A DNA stretch of 64,000 bases from Xylogone sp. PMI_703. Lineage: Eukaryota; Ascomycota; Leotiomycetes. Shown here one piece after another: positions 46,306-57,846 of the stretch. The stretch is taken from contig JAJTUQ010000003.1 in the NCBI GenBank assembly GCA_021399445.1, forward strand, positions 1,736,001 to 1,800,000, written 5' to 3'. The translations under genes and the position numbers were made by a program. The notes under the pieces were generated by a model. That model did not search any database. It saw only the letters and a program-made list of their open reading frames with translations, and was not told where the DNA came from. Each line of letters starts with the position of its first letter. The first letter of the stretch is position 1.

Positions 46306-49099
46306 ATGGCAACCTCAGATAATACTGTATCCTCTTTGAGCCAACTTATCGACAAACATAGTGCGACTATTACTGAATACAAAAATGGTAGGACTACTAT
46401 ATTTTAGAAGATGCAAAAGACTGACGAAGACACTTTGTATTTTAGATATCGTGGCCAAAAATATTAGCAACAAGCATGTATGGATTGCTTACCTAGGCGT
46501 AGCTCCTATGTGCTTGGAGCTTTTGGCTCTGTGCAACTTGACTGCATCCCGGAAGGATGCAGCAGGTATTCGCCTGGTTGGTCACAAGAAGTTTGAATAT
46601 CTCAAAGAGTAAGTGATGCAGTTTATTGGTCGTCGTATTAGGCAGCTGCTGACATATTAATGTCGAAGGAATCTCACTCTTCATACCTGCTTAGTTCAGG
46701 TAGCAAATAGAGGAAGAAAACCCTTTGAAACTGCCAGTGAAGAGATGATGACAATCCGAGAGCATTCAACTAGTATCAAGGATACGGTAGATATATTACT
46801 TGTTTGTTAGGATTATTTATAGGCCATTGACTGGTTTATACAGGTCGTTACCATCTTCAGGCTTCTCTTGGAAAAGAACGTCGACATCGAGGTAGAGTTG
46901 GATGTGCTGAAAGACTCGGCCGATACTTGCAAAAAGTCAGCGGAAACAATGGAAAATGCGCTCAAATTATGGAGCGAATATGTAATGGAGCTACATGAGG
47001 CCGCCGACGCGACTGAGCAGGATTCGGAAGCCCAGTTCCAAAACGCCGTAAGTACTGAACGGGCGAGGGAGAAGGAGAGAGAGGCTGTGGAGAAGCTAGT
47101 CAAGGCTGAAGAAGAGCGAATTAAAGCGATGGATAAGCTCGTCACTGAAGCAAATGACATGGTGAAAGAGGAGTTGAAAAAGTTTCCCACTGGGTTAGTC
47201 TCCCGATCCCCAATCCCCATTCTACAGCACGGCATGGCTAAATGCTGAATACGCAGGAATGAACTAATGAAAATGGACATCTTCCAAGGGTTGGGCAATG
47301 CAGCGGTAGGATTGTTAAATGTTGGTAAGGATATACTAGGAAATCGTTTTGGTGATGGAGCTGCGTTCAACAATAACAACAACAACAATAGCAATGACAA
47401 CAATAGCAACAACAACAAAAGCACAACTGATTCGGCTAATGATGGAGACGAAAATTTAAAAAGTGATCCTGCCAACATGCACTGCAAGCTCGTCGTTGGA
47501 GTTTTAGACCAACTGTACGGAATAGTCTGTGGCAAAAACGGTGTCAACTGGGATCTTGTTACAAACAGAGAGTCCAAGAGCGGGGATGACGGACAGATAG
47601 ATCTCTCAGGCGTGCAGGGATCTTTAGAGAGACGGAGGGGAGCGCTGGAAAAGAAAAACAATACGAAAACTTCCAAAGTTGGCAAGATCTTGCTGAAAGC
47701 TCTCGAGGCTGCGGACAAGGTGAGAATTTGTCGCGTAAAAATTTATACTCTACTTTCTGATAATGTTATAGGTTGTCGAAGAGCTAGGCGTGGAGCGGAC
47801 CAATAGTCGAAACTTGAGCCATTCCTGGAAAGCACCAGAAAAGGACTCCACGAAGGTTTCCAAATGGCAGGAAGAAGTCAAGTCAGCCAGGAAGAAGGTA
47901 CGAGATATAGAGATTAAAACTGATGCATTAATCTCTGGGTCAAGAGGTATCAAGATACCTGGTGTCAGTGAAATTCCTTCTGGTGGAGGGAACGGTAAGG
48001 CCGCCAGCCAGGTGGCAATTGAGGCTCACTCCTTTAGGGTGGATACAGCACGTCAGATTTACGAAGCCAATTTCAGAAGCGCAGACGAATCTAGGCAAAG
48101 AGCCCTAAACCTACAGAAGATGATGATTAATGTCAAATTGGACCAGGATGCCCTCGCGAGTAAGCAGTTGACGCTAGTAAGTTAAGCTACTACAGCTACT
48201 AATCCCAACATTTCTTCAATAGCTAACTACCTATTTTTATAGACAAGGGTGAAAGCCGTTCTAAAGGATTGCTTAGTCATGTTGGTTCAATTAACATAAA
48301 CAAAACATTACCATGCTCACCATATTCTTTACAACTCTTTCTATACAGATTGGAGTTATGATAAAACAACAGGTCCGCCCTTTTTCTGCACGGGCTGACA
48401 AGGCGAAGAATCAAATCAAGAAAACAGAGGAGTCAGTTAGTATGACGGATCTCTTGATCCTACAGCAGTATACTATAAATATTTGGTCCGGCTTTGACCA
48501 GTTTGCAGAATTCTATCTGAAAGTCCACAATTCTCAAATCTTGGATGGTCTGCGCTTGATGGATGAGATGACCATACCTCTTCCCGACAGCGATGTAACT
48601 GCCGGGATGAAACGCATCATGAAGTACAGGGAGGAAAGCATGGGAGAAGTTGCGCAACTCATCGACGCTGTGAGTAGGAAAAGACCCCTTAAGCCAGATG
48701 CCATACTGACAGCTTTTTTTATAACAGGAAACCACGAAGTACAAGAATACCATTCAAAAGACTTATACTCAAATCCTCCAGCATTCTAAGCAAATAATTA
48801 AGATACCAGAAGAGGATACAAAGCTTGTCACCGATGCTGTTGGTGGTGCTGAGCAAGTCGTTCGCAAAGACATGGAGAACCGGACTAAGGCTCTAGCATA
48901 TTTCGAGAAACTGTCTGAAGAACGTGATAATGATCAGCTAGTAAGTAACTCAATTGCGAGTTGTAATATACTTCCTTCTCGATACACTAACCACCTTTCT
49001 CAGAGAGTGGCAACGGACCCAGATACTTTGCAGAAGCAGGTAGAGGAAATTGAAAAACAAAAACAAAATGTGTTCAATGATTTCTTCGGTGAGGAATGA
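46306..49099 (+). CDS. Large coiled-coil protein with hydrophobic segment and poly-Asn tract, partner B of divergent pair
   Basis: 750 residues in ten exons: 46306-46387, 46446-46608, 46669-46786, 46844-47193, 47257-47719, 47772-48176, 48243-48284, 48349-48669, 48728-48940, 49004-49099. The ATG is supported by the divergent start 41 bases away. Residues about 140-237 are a long charged coiled coil (TERAREKEREAVEKLVKAEE). Next comes a short hydrophobic stretch (IFQGLGNAAVGLLNVG, about 245-262), a poly-Asn/Ser linker, a second small hydrophobic patch (CKLVVGVLDQLYGIVC), and more long helices to the C-terminus (KYRNT-like and KQVEEIEKQKQNVFNDFF). No signal peptide or named domain is seen. The short seventh exon has a weak donor (GTTCAA), so its 3' border is uncertain. 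Same helix-tongue-helix design as partner A. Confidence 0.78.
47369..47421. repeat. Coding AAC/AAT trinucleotide repeat (poly-Asn)
   Basis: Imperfect AAC/AAT/AGC repeat inside exon 5 of partner B, encoding Asn runs broken by Ser and Asp. Such tracts vary in length between strains. Confidence 0.9.
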
Positions 49100-51313
49100 A
49101 GATCTAGCATCTAACCTTAGATTCAAATAATCTCGTTTTCACGCCGATACCAGCGCGGAGGAGAAATGTGAGGAGGGTGGAGGGTGGTTAAATCTAGTTT
49201 TATGATTGAAGATAAAGAAAATGTCATTTCCTTGAGTGAAGAATGGCCAGCTTAGTAAATTATGAAGAAAAAAATTGCGTTCACTAGTTTCTTGTAGGCA
49301 GCCAATTTATAGTCTCCCCAAGCTTCATAAATTATTTGACAATAATTTCTTTAAATATACATATATATGTACACTATGTGGAAGAGTTATCAGATTTAGT
49401 TAAAAGCGCCAGGAAATAATTCGATCACTATCATTTTTGCGCTAATAATTACGTCAAGGTTTTAAACCAGTCGTCCTCGACGTGGCAGGGAGATTCAAAT
49501 CTACTATATCATTGGTCGAACGCTGCAGCGCCGCTGTCAGTCTTCAACGCCGTTTCATTATAGGGAATAACTGGGAAAAAGTTACCTTGGGTTAATTATT
49601 GTGGGGAGAGATGGTTATACGTGCATATCCTGGTGGTTTTGAAGATATATATGCTGGTAATATGACCTATTCGACACTCCTCTCTACATCGTAAAAAGTA
49701 ATCAGTCTAACGTTGATCCGAGCAAGCAAATCTGGATATACTGGGCTCAATAGGTATTATGGTAATAGATTATAAGTACATGCTAATTCCTTTCCTGGAG
49801 TCCTCGCGTAGACTAAACTCATGCTTCCCCTTTAGGGCCTTTAGACTTATTTCTAAACTAGACGCATTGGATTATACCAGAATGGGTATCAACACCCGAC
49901 GATCCACCATAAAAGCAGTAAAATATGCGATCTTAACGAAATGGGCACATCGATTCTACAAAGCCAGAGCTTACCTACACTCTACTCTAACCTAATGGAC
50001 AGGGTAATCTTATCTCGCAGAGTTCAATGCATACGCTGGTTAGCATATGGGCAATGAAGCAAGGCTAGTAGGATAAGAGTCTACGAAACTATTACGAAAG
50101 CCTCTAGTTCGCCCTGACACATTATTGGTATTTCTGGAACTGAGCAGCTTCTCAGCAGCATCATCAGGGTTTCGACGAGTTAAGTATATCGTGAGATTTT
50201 GACGCTTGATTTTTCGAGTAACAAGACGTTGATTCGGATACCCATAGCTTCTTACTGCAAATAATTGCGAAGAATTGATAGAAAGGTGAAAATAAAGTTC
50301 TCAGGCTTTGAATCTCGTTATCATCCCATTTACCGGCCGGATGATGGCCAGGGGTAAGCACTAAGCCAATTGGTGGATGTTTTCAAAATACGAGAGACGG
50401 ACACGGGCCGACACATAGAGCCCTGAGCACATTGTACGGTGCCTGAAGCTAGGCTACAATGACCTTTTGCCGTAATAGTTCAGGTCAGCTTCACAATCTA
50501 TCCCTCCTGGCCCTCTCACCGCCTGTTCCATTTCCACGGACACGAACTGTCCATCCCCCGCCCCGCAGTTCCTATGGAACCCGTTAGGTCAATGAGAGAT
50601 ACAATACTCTAACATGTCTCCCAGTCCTCGAGAGTGCCGATGTGGATCCGGGCTATCCTTATCTACAGCGTTGGTTCATGCAGGTTCCGAAACTCTTGAG
50701 TCGTTTGTCCATACCGAGTAGGTTAACTTAACATAGTGTACCTTTGTACTCACGCAAGATGTCATCTCAACTCTGCTGATCCTTCTGGATATGTTAGTAG
50801 AAGATATTAGTGGGATGTGAGTTTATATTTAAAGTTCTTGTATTGTGAATTCAATTCTTTCAGTCCTCCCATCAACGATCCCACCACTGAAAATGTCGTG
50901 TTCGGGGTGATGTTGCAACCCCGAGATAAGGCTCGCAAAATTACTTCAGTGTTTAATCTCCTTCCTAATCCATCGAAGCGACAGCAGATAATCGTACTCC
51001 GCATCTTCTGTTATTTTCCCACGAAAAGCCATTGCTTATTGAGCCGTTAGTTTATCAAGGTTGTTTAGTAAACACTAAGTACTAGGTCTCCATTTCCAGA
51101 AGGTCGTTAAGAGTGTTCTCATGAGAGAATATTGATTCTGGTTTTGAAAATGGGATAATACGCTATTTTAACTAGCCTTTTAGGTGTGAGCACCGGTCTA
51201 CACCCATATATCACTGAGAACTATCTATATGTGTAGATAGGTCTATATAATGTGCAGCAGTCCACTGTAATTTGGCAGAGGTAGTCGTGTCCCAGTGATA
51301 TCACAACTGCAAT
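49100..51313. other. 2.2 kb gene-poor region
   Basis: No gene is supported. Short frames (for example 49759-49995) lack domains, codon regularity or splice context. The right end is the promoter of the subtilase. Confidence 0.5.
51221..51250 (+). promoter_or_regulatory. TATA box and inverted repeat upstream of subtilase
   Basis: tatataa at 51244-51250 lies 64 bases before the ATG. Just upstream, ctatcta (51221-51227) and tagatag (51234-51240) form a perfect 7-base inverted repeat that could bind a regulator. Confidence 0.5.
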
Positions 51314-54300
51314 ATGGCCGTCCTTTCAAAAGCCCTTGCTGTGGGTGCACTTCTAGCATCTTCAGCAAGCGCTCAAGTCAGCTATGTTGCTCCAGCACCT
51401 AATAATGCAACTGTTCCGTCCAATTCATCTATTGGATACATTGTAGAGTTGTCCACTGTAAGGCTCCATGAAAGAGGCCTTGTTGATTTCAATAACTAAA
51501 CCATTCTACTCATCGTAGGCTGGCTCTCAAGGCGTCTTCCTAAATGCTGCTCGTAGTAGTGGTGGCCTATTTTCACGCGCCGCTGTGCATTCCATAAAGA
51601 ACTTTACATCGGATCTCTTTAACGGTGCCAGCATTGTAACGGAAGATTTAAGCTCAGATGACATTGCCCAAATTCCCGGAGTTGTGAATGTGTGGCCAAA
51701 TCGCAGACACTTTCTGCCTCCTCATCCGGGCCGCAAGGGATTCCCGCATTTCCCTTTACCAACCCAATCTACCTCCAACTACTCTGTTCATGGACTCACT
51801 GGCGTGGATAAAGTCCAAGCGTCTGGAATTAAAGGAAATGGTATTATAGTTGGCATTGTGGATACCGGGATCTGGTATCCTCACCCTGCAGTAAGTCTGA
51901 CGAAATTTGGATATATTTCTTCTCATTAATCTTGAATAAGCTCGGCGGCGGTATCGGCCCCAAGTATAAGGTTCTGAGTGGACATGATTTTATTGGCAAG
52001 AATAGCAGTGAGTTGCATACAAATAACCTCTATGATCATTCTGACTCGCTGTAGGCTGGCCGAACCCAGGAGTGCCGAAGGTCCCTGATGATGACCCGCT
52101 TGATGAGCAAGGGCATGGCACCCATGTTGCAGGAATACTGACTGGAAAGTCACAATTGTAAAAATAGCCTCATATCTTCGTTTCCGCTACTGATGTATAT
52201 GTGTTAGCTTCACCGGCGTCGCTCCAGATGTCAAGATAAGATCATACAAGGTCTTTGGTACTCAGGTAATACTTCTATCTACTGCGTCATTCGAAGGCGC
52301 CTACTCAAACTCTACTAGGATGCAACTGATACGGAGACAATTATTGATGGCTTTCTTATGGCTTATGCCGATGGAGTCGATCTCATCACATCTTCTATAG
52401 GGTCCGATGCTGATTTCCCTGATAATGCGTGAGTTATCAGATTCACTTAATAATTACTGCTGATGTTAGATAGGTGGGCAGAGATAAACTCTAGAATTTC
52501 AAGTAAAGGTGTTGTCATTACTGTTGCTGGAGGCAACTCTGGTGTCGAAGGTAGGGAAACCATTCCTCTCATTCCCGACACTTAGAACTCACATCACCGC
52601 GACAGGACCATTCATTGGAAACCCCGGATCAATGTCTCCGGTAAGAAGATCTGGAAAATGAAGCCAAGTAGTATTTGCTAACATAATACAGTCTACGATC
52701 GCAGTTGCAGCCTGTAACCCAGAATTCATTCCCGGCTTTGCTGCATATCTCAACATCAAGGGTAAACAACAACAATACATAGTAAGTACTCTAAATGTCT
52801 CGCATGCTTCAATATTGACTGGTCAATAGAGTTACCTAGGAAATAATGACGAAACTTTCCCGTCTTCCGTCAGTGGATCTCCAATTGTATCTCTCTCACT
52901 GGATTTGACGAGTGAAGATGATGCGTGCACCCCTCTGGAAACTCCTACCAATGACCTAAGTAATTCCGTTGTCTTGATCAGGTACGGTTGTCTGGAATAT
53001 ATCAATAATATAGACTCACAAGCCACAGAGCCTCGAATCAATGTTCTATTGTTACTCAGCAAACGAACTTAGAGGCAATTGGTGTCAAAAATATCCTGTA
53101 AGCCCTGGCGTGTATACTGTTTTCCCACTATTCTAACACATTACGAGGGTCTATATGGATGAGCAAGCCATCGGAATACCTGCAACGGCTTCAACAGCCA
53201 GTTTTAGTAAGTTGTCACCGGGTCACCATAGACTACTTCTAATAACACATCCTTAGTTGCTTTGGTGCCTTCCGTGGTGGGAGAGCTCATAATTCCTGCT
53301 CTTAAAGCTAAGAAGACTGTCACTCTCATACTTCCTTCTGGAAGCACTGTTGCTGGAGTCTACGACCAAGTTTATCATGGGACACCTGCCTATTACAGCA
53401 GCTGGGGCCCTGGATATGACCTCTCTGGTTAGTGACCCCTTCAGCCGCTCAGTAGCCAGATGCTAACATTATAGTAAAGTCAAACCAGATGTAATATAGA
53501 TCTTCGCGTCTTTGGACTTTACTAATAAGTTTTAGATCTCGGCTCCTGGGACTCAGATATTTTCGACTTGGCTTGATAACGACTATGCAATTCTAAGTGG
53601 AACATCAATGGCAACTCCGTATGTTGCGGGAGTGGCTTCTCTTTACCTTAGCAGCCACTCAAAGCCTAAAAACTTGGGAGATGTCCAGGTAAAAAAGAAA
53701 TGCTGCACAAAAGAAATATTCACATAGACTAACCAAAGACAGAAAATTGTAGGCCAGATCATCTCTAGCGGTTCATCCATGCTTTGGAATGATGCCGGCG
53801 TTTCTTCGCCGCCAATTAAGTTTACAGTTAATGCGCCCGTCGCCCAGGTTGGAACTGGTATCATCAATGCCTTAGCTGTCGTCAAAGGAAGCACTACTGT
53901 GGATACCCAGCGAATTAATCTCAATGATACTACCAACTTCAAAGCCAAACATACGATTAAGGTTTCAAATCACGGCTTACTGCCTGCTATTTACAAAGTC
54001 TCCGTGGAACCAGCGGGTGGTTTTTACGCTCTGTCAACAGATACTGCAGATGGAATGTCGCCATTTACAAACGTTATCGAGGAGCCTGTAGCTATGGTCC
54101 CAGAAGTAAAGTTTCCAAGCCTCATCACGGTGTTACCAGGACTCCCGGTCAACGTAGACCTAACTTTCACCCCACCGCACGGAGTTGATGCGACTAGACT
54201 TCCTATTTACAGCGGGAAAGTAGTTCTTAGCGGAACTAATGGTGACGTAGTCTCCATACCATACCTTGGTAAGATAATCCCATGAGGCTTTTCACCTATT

Positions 54301-54935
54301 TCTCATAATTGACGTTAACCACAGGAGCTGCCACGAGTCTGAAATCAATCGACATGTTTGCTTCCACGTGGCCAGAACTTGGTCAGAGCATTACTATACA
54401 GTTCCCACTGGGAAGAAACAATATTCCAAATGGTACTGTGATGTCCTTCACCAACACTGCGTTTGTTAAAAGATTTCCCGTCCTGGAATATGTTATCAAG
54501 TACGGTACAGAGGAACTGCGCTGGGATGTAAGTAAACCGACAATGTATGCACGAATATAGCTAACCTTGCTTGAATAACAGATCTATGAAGCTGGATGGA
54601 CTGAGAATTTATGGACATATCCACCTGTTGTGGGTAAAAATGGCTACCTAGGCAGTGCAACGTACTATAGCGGCTCCGATTTTGGTGGTGGAGGCGTTTT
54701 GAATCCAACTCCTCCCCTCAGCTTCAATAACACTACTCCATTCCCCATCACTCAGGTGGAACACTCTATCGGTGGAGGGTTTACTGCGGCTATATGGATT
54801 GGAAACTTTGCAAATGGAACCCAGATTCCCAGTGGACAGTATTACCAACGAATCTCTGCTCTTAAGCCATTTGGGAACCGGAAAGTGAAAGGTGATTGGT
54901 CTGTCAATGGAGGGCCTTTCAATGTTACGGGGTAG
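51314..54935 (+). CDS. Secreted subtilisin-like serine protease with PA-domain insert
   Basis: S8 protease of 917 residues in 18 exons (51314-51457, 51519-51890, 51941-52007, 52055-52157, 52208-52265, 52319-52428, 52474-52550, 52606-52640, 52692-52781, 52830-52981, 53029-53097, 53148-53206, 53257-53427, 53480-53490, 53536-53688, 53743-54268, 54325-54527, 54582-54935). Signal peptide [20 protein letters not shown], then a propeptide. Catalytic triad: Asp163 ([12 protein letters not shown]), His215 ([11 protein letters not shown]), Ser530 ([13 protein letters not shown]); the oxyanion Asn is in TVAGGNSG. The long gap between His and Ser holds a PA-like insert (about 310-440). An Fn3-like C-terminal part follows. 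Exon 14 is only 11 bases. Extracellular degradation of protein is the likely role; several N-glycosylation sites are present. Confidence 0.93.
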
Positions 54936-55278
54936 CTGAGTGATGCACATTAGAAGACAAGTTGTATATAAGAGGTCCACTAGCTCATCCTGAAGCTGGG
55001 TACCTCATGAACCTATGTCTACAAATGTCGAAGTACATAATATAATTTTCAGGGCGGAAACACTCCGGTCTAGTTAGTGGAGAGTAAATGATTTCTCTCT
55101 CAAAAATCTCCCGATCTGTGCTGTGGTGAGCGTCCAATTGACGACCAGAACCGATCAATAATCGAATACGATTCTAATAGCTGACCTCCGAGTTGATGAT
55201 GTCGCCTCTTCTGTTACTATGGTGTGATCAATAAAGTAAAAATCCTAAGATACTCCAAAAACCGTACCAGTCCACATT
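54936..55278. other. Intergenic, convergent ends
   Basis: 343 bases between the subtilase and the C2H2 gene; no gene seen. Confidence 0.45.
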
Positions 55279-55715
55279 TCAAGCCCGCTCAGCTCCATTT
55301 CTAGCCTTCCAGAAATCTACAGGCAGAGGGTTGCCATCATGTGCATGAGACGTCCGGTCATGTCTCAGTAGAAGATATGAATTTTGAAATGCACTAGCAC
55401 ACTTTTTACACTTGAATGGTCGTTCTCTTGTATCTGCGTCCTCAAGGTTAGAAATTGGTGGTTAATATAGATGAGACAAGCAAATATCAGCTTACGACTG
55501 TCCTCATGTATGCTGCGATACTTGTTCATACTGAATGTTCGATCGCAATACTGGCACTTGAAAGACGCTCCCTCGTCTGTAGCCTTATTCTCAGGCTCGT
55601 TGCTGGGCCCAGAGTCTGATACATTATCCGTGGATCCTGTCTTCTCGAATCCCCTTTCCTCAAACTCGGCATTTTTGCGTTCATCGACAGCTATACTGGG
55701 GCTCTCACTTGCCAT
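55279..55715 (-). CDS. Small protein with two C2H2 zinc fingers
   Basis: 124 residues in two exons (55715-55496 and 55433-55279). After an acidic N-terminus of about 50 residues come two fingers: CQYCDRTFSMNKYRSIHEDSH, split by the intron in its last histidine codon, and CKKCASAFQNSYLLLRHDRTSH with the linker TRERPFKC between them, close to the consensus TGERPF. The protein is short for a regulator and has no other domain. The ATG at 55715 follows an in-frame GTG; earlier starts are unlikely. DNA binding is likely, targets unknown. Confidence 0.85.
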
Positions 55716-56934
55716 CTCGAACACCAAATAGTAACTGGGATGGATAGCAGCTAGTCACGGGTCGCGCAATCTACCGAACAACAAGTGGATTGTATGGCAC
55801 GGTGGGGCAGTTCGAGATTCTAGATATTCCTCTGCGAGATGGGATTGGCGGCCATATATATGTATTGTAGAGCAAAACCATCGCGGCCACTGAAATCACG
55901 GTAAAGGGTCTGGTGTTTCCTAATCACCGAAACCAGAGGGATTCCCGAAGCCAAGGAGATGGCTGAGTGGGGACGCGATACAGGCACGACAGGCACCAGC
56001 TACAGGGAGCGCTTGAACTGCGCGCAACCTACGTCAGCCGTTATGGTAAGGCCACCACAACTATTTTCATTCTCAATAATTCTTCTCTGCTGTTTGGATT
56101 TGTAAAATCATATTTTGTTCTGAAAGTTAAAGGTGGTGTATATAGATTCGGACACGTAATTTCAAGGGCTTTAACGTAGTTGTGCATTTCAATTGTGTGC
56201 CCTCCCATCTACTTTGGTCATGGAGGGCATTCATTGGGGGATTGACTTACAACGGCACACCAAACTACCACATAGAGCTCATATCGTAAAAAGCACGCAT
56301 GTGATAATAACAAAGTAGAGCATAAATGACTTGAAAGGGATATGATACACAGTTCATGACCGGAGGGGACTGTCTATCGGGCATGCGATATTTTCTATAT
56401 CTATTTAGTTAATAATGATGATAAATTCAATTGTCATTATAGTAAAAGAAAATTTGATCCCCGAAGCTCTTACGATCCTCGAAATAATTTAAATGATGAC
56501 CCCATTGAGACATTAATAAGATACTCATTTCATATATTTGCAAGTCATAATACAGATAATATGGTGCGTCACTACCACTAGACTTTATGTCCTATTCGGA
56601 GTCCACAATAGCACCCGTCAGGTACTTGCCGCTCTAGTGAAATTGAAGAGATCGAGGCCACCTGATGATTATTTCGAGAAAAGTTTCCAGAAAAGTTAGT
56701 CACGAGATTTCATAGGCATTGGTTCTTCCTTTCTAGAAGTTCGGTACCAAGTGTATAAGTCCACTGGAGAAGACGGCCCGCGCCTAGCGGGATGTGTCAA
56801 ATAAACAAAAGCTGCAACCCAAGTGTATTCCAACATTACTAAATAAACATCCATTGTCTAAACCAAATTCCAAGTAATGTTTCAATTCATCAAAAATACA
56901 CCATCCAAGATAACAAAAGTGGAAGTTTCGTATA
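55716..56934. other. Intergenic, no gene supported
   Basis: 1.2 kb. A segment near 55955-55990 resembles the 5' part of a tRNA-Ser/Leu but no complete cloverleaf can be drawn. Confidence 0.45.
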
Positions 56935-57846
56935 TCAACATTTCCATGGCATCCAACTTTGCTGACATGTCTTCCAAGTCCCCGCGAAGTAGTGCTTCAC
57001 ATAGATATCAGGCAAACTATGGTCCTGCCCTTGGATGATGGCGAAGGACCGCTTGGGTAGAAGTAGAGTATCCTTCACGCGAAGAGGCTCTTTCAAGTTC
57101 TTGATATTCTCCAATTGCTTCTCTGAGCTATCCAAGTACGCCAGCACGGCGTCTGTCCAGACACTTGGTCCGGTCCAGTTCATGGTGTCTATCTCCGCAT
57201 CCTTGTTGACCGCATGACTCTTAGCAAAGGATGGTGTCCTTTCCACGATGCGGTCCAGGACATCCTTCAGAACTGGATGGGATGGAGTAGATACGATGGT
57301 CCACTGCACGAATTGCGGCGATCGTGGGAGACCCTTTGTTGCCGCGTCTCCCTCGAGGCCGATGATCAGCTTGGGAGGACCTTCTCCCGGCTTCCCCGAA
57401 GGGCCCATGGCAATCCAAGGTAATGGTTTCATTAGATGAACGTCTAAGTCGTTATAAATCCCACCGCGTCCATACATGATGAGATAGCGGCAGAAATCAG
57501 ACCGGAGCACACCGGTGGGAAGCAGCTGAAATGTCTTGGCAAAAGCATTGGTAGAATCAAGCTCCTGTGCAAGTTGCAAGCAGGAATCCTCACCCCAGTG
57601 CTCTAGTTTCCAGCCGGACTGCATCCATGAGATGGTATGGCTGTTTGGTTTGAACTTGGAGAGTGGATATCTGGGAGATGCGATGAAGAGCTGATGGACC
57701 GTTCTGGGAACTGCGATCTCTGTAGGTGGCGGCAGGGATGCATCTCGGGGAGGATGTGGCTCAGATTGGCGGGTATAATGGATGAGCAGGACTATAGCCA
57801 AGAGTACAGCCACTACCCTAAATGTAGCCAGTCGTCGAGTAGCCAT
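56935..57846 (-). CDS. GT32 mannosyltransferase (OCH1-like), type II membrane protein
   Basis: Golgi glycosyltransferase of 303 residues, single exon. A signal anchor (FRVVAVLLAIVLLIHYT, residues 9-25) follows a short basic N-tail, then a Pro-rich stem. The catalytic domain begins at IPK-type sequence VPRTVHQLFIASPRYPL, continues with SDFCRYLIMYGRGGIYNDLD with the metal-binding DXD at D133-D135, and ends with the family blocks WTGPSVWTDAVLAYL and HYFAGTWK. It would add mannose from GDP-mannose to N-glycans or lipids. The in-frame TTG upstream is not used; the ATG at 57846 is the first. Intact. Confidence 0.9.
   Translation of the reverse strand: MATRRLATFRVVAVLLAIVLLIHYTRQSEPHPPRDASLPPPTEIAVPRTVHQLFIASPRYPLSKFKPNSHTISWMQSGWKLEHWGEDSCLQLAQELDSTNAFAKTFQLLPTGVLRSDFCRYLIMYGRGGIYNDLDVHLMKPLPWIAMGPSGKPGEGPPKLIIGLEGDAATKGLPRSPQFVQWTIVSTPSHPVLKDVLDRIVERTPSFAKSHAVNKDAEIDTMNWTGPSVWTDAVLAYLDSSEKQLENIKNLKEPLRVKDTLLLPKRSFAIIQGQDHSLPDIYVKHYFAGTWKTCQQSWMPWKC

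Noticed and set aside
49759..49995. 78-codon open frame
   Set aside because: No domain, no splice partners and weak codon pattern; looks like chance.
55955..55990. tRNA-Ser/Leu-like 5' half (GATGGCTGAGTGG)
   Set aside because: No anticodon arm, variable arm or T-arm follows.
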